From NCBI RefSeq assembly GCF_000372745.1, contig NZ_KB889562.1, positions 325,321 through 389,320 of the forward strand: 64,000 bases of DNA, in the 5' to 3' direction. Positions within the stretch are counted from its first letter, which is position 1. The number at the start of each line of letters is the position of its first letter. The position numbers were made by a program, and so were the translations under genes. The stretch comes from Embleya scabrispora DSM 41855. Its GTDB lineage: Bacteria; Actinomycetota; Actinomycetes; Streptomycetales; Streptomycetaceae. Positions 62,038 to 64,000 of this stretch are shown piece after piece. The notes below the pieces were generated by a model. That model saw only the letters and a list, made by a program, of their open reading frames with translations, ran no database searches and was not told where the DNA came from.

Positions 62038-63581
62038 GCGGGGGTGGGCCTTTCCGGCTCGGGTCGCGCGCCGGCCAGGACCGCCGTGCCGATGATCAGG
62101 TCGGCGCCGCCGACCTCGGGGTCGTCGAGTTCGGTGCCGTCGTCCACGGCCACCAGGAGGGTGCGGTCGCCCTGTCGCAACGCGGTGCCCACCGGCGGGG
62201 AGGCCGCGTGGAAGGCGAGCAGCGCGACCAGGTAGCCGAGGTCGGGATCCGCCTCGCGGGCCTCGGCGAGCAGCCCGGAGAGCCGGCGCGGGGTCTGCGG
62301 CGGGATGTCCAGGAGCAGCGCGGCCGCATCGTGCTGGCTCTCGGTGTAGCGGCTGTCGTCGGGGGTGAGCGACACGTCCGGCTCGGGCAGTTCGGCGCCG
62401 AGGTGATCGCGTGGCGCGGGCGGGGTGAGCAGCATCTCGGTCAGGTCGTGCAGGCGCACCGCGACCGGCGTGCGCAGACCGGTACCCGCGGCGAAGAAGC
62501 GGTCGGTCACCCGCCGTGCGTCGCCGACCGGCAACTCCAGGAGCGGGCGCAGCAGTTGTCCGTACAGGTCGAGCCCGGTGCGGGTGCCGGGCGCGGCGAA
62601 CGCCTGCCGGTCCTGCTCGGCTCGGAACAGCGGCCCGGCCTCCATCAACCGGGTCTGCAACTGGGTGTGTCGCCGGATGCAGTCCTGCACGATGTCGACC
62701 AGCTCGGCCGCGCCGCGTTTGCGCTCGCTCTCCTCGGCCTCGTCCCGGGCCCGCCGGATGTTGATCAGGATCGCGTTCTCGTGCCGGTAGCGGTCGGCGA
62801 CGTGCTCGAACGCCTCGTCGATCAGGTCCGGTACGGCCTGCAACCAGTCCACCGCACGCACGTTGCGCCGGGTCGCGTCGAGTGCGCGGCGCAGCGATTC
62901 GGCGTACTGCACGGTGCGGTAGCGGGCCTGTTCGGCGGCGAACCTGGCCTCGGCCAGTCGGCCGCGCCGGATCAGGTGTTCGAGCTTGACGTCGGCGGCG
63001 ATCTGCGCGCTGGTGACATCGGTGTCCAGTGCGCCGACCAGGACGTTGATCGCCTCGTCGGTGGCGCGCAGGAAGATGTGCCCGTCCGGACCCGGGACCT
63101 CTTCGAGCAGTTTGAAGTCGTAGTCGCGCCGGATGTATTCACCCTCTCGGGTCCACATCCCGTACACGGCACGAAAACCGCGGTCCACGCTGCCGACGTT
63201 GATCAGGTTCTCCAGCACCCAGCGCGCGACCCGTTCGTATTCGCCGGGGTCGCGTCCGGGGGCCTGCGCGGCCACCCGGGGGCGGAGTCGGGCCACGATC
63301 TCGTCGTGGTCGGCTCCGGTGTCGAAGTCCATCGTGACCGTGACCAGGTCGATCGCGGTGAGACCGAGCTCGGCCATCGCGTAGACGGTGTACTCGCCCG
63401 CCAGGTTCGCCTTGCGCGCCTCCAGGTCGTGCAGCGGCGCGGTGCAGGCGAGGGCCTTGAGGCGGCGGGCGAGCCCCTCCTCGGTCACCCCGGAGCGCGG
63501 GTGTGCCGCGCCCGGGGGCAGCGCCGGGCCGGGAGTCGGCGGCACTTCCCCGGGCAGGCCGGCTCGGACGGGAACAGTCAT
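62034..63581 (-). CDS. MksF/JetA-like kleisin subunit of the SMC complex
   Basis: A 515-residue protein starting MTVPVRAGLPGEVPPTPG. After a winged-helix-like N-terminal part (YTVYAMAELGLTAIDLVTVTMDFD), a long helical region (KLEHLIRRGRLAEARFAAEQARYRTVQYAESLRRALDATRR...) resembles the helical bundle of kleisin-type MksF/JetA, followed by an acidic C-terminal part. It would bridge the SMC heads. The ATG at 63581 has no ribosome site, but TAGGCT lies about 10 bases upstream, so the mRNA may be leaderless. It starts 90 bases after a HEAT-repeat gene. Confidence 0.62.
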   Translation of the reverse strand: MTVPVRAGLPGEVPPTPGPALPPGAAHPRSGVTEEGLARRLKALACTAPLHDLEARKANLAGEYTVYAMAELGLTAIDLVTVTMDFDTGADHDEIVARLRPRVAAQAPGRDPGEYERVARWVLENLINVGSVDRGFRAVYGMWTREGEYIRRDYDFKLLEEVPGPDGHIFLRATDEAINVLVGALDTDVTSAQIAADVKLEHLIRRGRLAEARFAAEQARYRTVQYAESLRRALDATRRNVRAVDWLQAVPDLIDEAFEHVADRYRHENAILINIRRARDEAEESERKRGAAELVDIVQDCIRRHTQLQTRLMEAGPLFRAEQDRQAFAAPGTRTGLDLYGQLLRPLLELPVGDARRVTDRFFAAGTGLRTPVAVRLHDLTEMLLTPPAPRDHLGAELPEPDVSLTPDDSRYTESQHDAAALLLDIPPQTPRRLSGLLAEAREADPDLGYLVALLAFHAASPPVGTALRQGDRTLLVAVDDGTELDDPEVGGADLIIGTAVLAGARPEPERPTPA

Positions 63582-63670
63582 GGGAGTAGAGCCTAGGACG
63601 TTCGGCCGACAGGTTCGGCGCCCGGCCGGCGGCGAGGCGGCCGAACGGGCGCGGGTCGGCGGGTGAGCGG

Positions 63671-64000
63671 CTACATCTCGCTCAGCCTGGCCAGGGCGGC
63701 GGTGCGCACGTCGTCGTGCTCGGCCGGGTCGCCCGCGAGCCGGCGCAGCCGCGTCACGGCCTCGGGGCGGCGCGCGTCCACGTGGCGCGCGGCGATCAAG
63801 CGGGTGTCGGCCTGGCAGTCCCACAGGGCTTCCACGGCCGTTTCGGCGGCGAACGATGGCTCTATCCGGGCCAGCGTCCGCACCGCGCAGGCGCGCAGCC
63901 CGGCGGACGCGGCCTCGTGGTAGAGGCCCTTGACCAGATCGAGCGCGTCGACCAGGGCCAGGCGCCCTATCCCGGCGACCAGGTCGCACAGGCGAAAGTG
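63671..64000 (-). CDS. HEAT-repeat protein, 5' part outside window
   Basis: The visible 109 residues hold consecutive helical repeats: LYHEAASAGLRACAVRTLARIEP, AVEALWDCQADTRLIAARHVDARRPEAVTRLRRLAG and AEHDDVRTAALARLSEM, typical HEAT/armadillo units. The frame is open to the window edge, so the start is missing. It is co-oriented with and 90 bases from the SMC operon and could be a loader or sensor for it, or an unrelated neighbour. Confidence 0.7.
   Translation of the reverse strand, partial: HFRLCDLVAGIGRLALVDALDLVKGLYHEAASAGLRACAVRTLARIEPSFAAETAVEALWDCQADTRLIAARHVDARRPEAVTRLRRLAGDPAEHDDVRTAALARLSEM

Noticed and set aside
56449-62235. A 1928-residue plus-strand open frame.
   Set aside because: Shadow of the SMC operon; the minus strand encodes Walker A, signature and Walker B in the right order.

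Overview
The window is high-GC DNA with dense, often overlapping genes, many GTG starts and GGAGG-type ribosome sites. It looks like the chromosome of a filamentous actinomycete of the Streptomyces / Kitasatospora / Embleya type. Lineage markers include a DUF5999 protein, a SAV_2336-type protein, the gcvH-garA-ftsR-nuclease-merR cluster, F420-type LLM oxidoreductases and a gcvP gene under a tandem glycine riboswitch. I see no rRNA, tRNA, insertion sequence, integrase or CRISPR array.

Layout. (1) 1-472: a partial VOC (glyoxalase-fold) gene with a palindromic operator. (2) 627-17538, minus strand: a nine-gene signalling and conflict-type island plus a trailing phzF-like gene. It reads, in transcription order, alpha/beta-hydrolase, caspase-like protease, VMAP-C-like protein, MoxR AAA ATPase, SAV_2336-type vWA/beta-propeller protein, zinc-ribbon protein, P-loop GTPase, membrane vWA protein, and a GTPase-associated protein 1 (GAP1)-like protein fused to a membrane vWA module. 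The layout suggests two coupled modules, one vWA-MoxR and one GTPase-GAP1, with caspase and hydrolase as likely effectors. (3) 17635-25304: housekeeping and envelope genes (SH3 protein, CPBP protease, glutamate-cysteine ligase family, NodB deacetylase, two CNNM/CorC-type membrane proteins, two small actinobacterial proteins). (4) 25469-38673: TetR regulator, gcvP with riboswitch, DUF4230 protein, dinB, YdcF-like protein, then the conserved merR / nuclease / ftsR / garA / gcvH / DUF881-SBP-DUF881 block, which joins glycine cleavage, FHA signalling and division-associated membrane proteins. (5) 38822-45082: GDP-mannose pyrophosphorylase-like fusion, CDP-alcohol phosphatidyltransferase and two GT87 glycosyltransferases, a coherent phospholipid/mannolipid envelope group.

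(6) 45190-53333: a catabolic region with acetoacetate-CoA ligase, a diiron oxygenase, a DUF35-thiolase pair, an amidohydrolase, an LLM oxidoreductase and a sugar isomerase-like TIM barrel. The promoters of several of these genes carry the same 15-bp palindrome (CTGAYG-N3-CRTCAG), which also lies upstream of the VOC gene at the far left edge; this points to one regulon under one repressor. (7) 53303-56375: two tandem serpins and an NTF2-like protein. (8) 56395-64000, minus strand: a three-gene SMC-type complex resembling MksBEF/Wadjet (kleisin-like, winged-helix-like, 1516-residue SMC ATPase) preceded by a HEAT-repeat protein cut by the window edge. No JetD nuclease is visible and the SMC Walker B glutamate is replaced by asparagine.

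The strongest candidates for little-described biology are the composite caspase/MoxR/GTPase island, the JetD-less SMC system, the 15-bp-palindrome regulon and the tandem cytoplasmic serpins. Functions are inferred from motifs and gene order read by eye; no database search was run.
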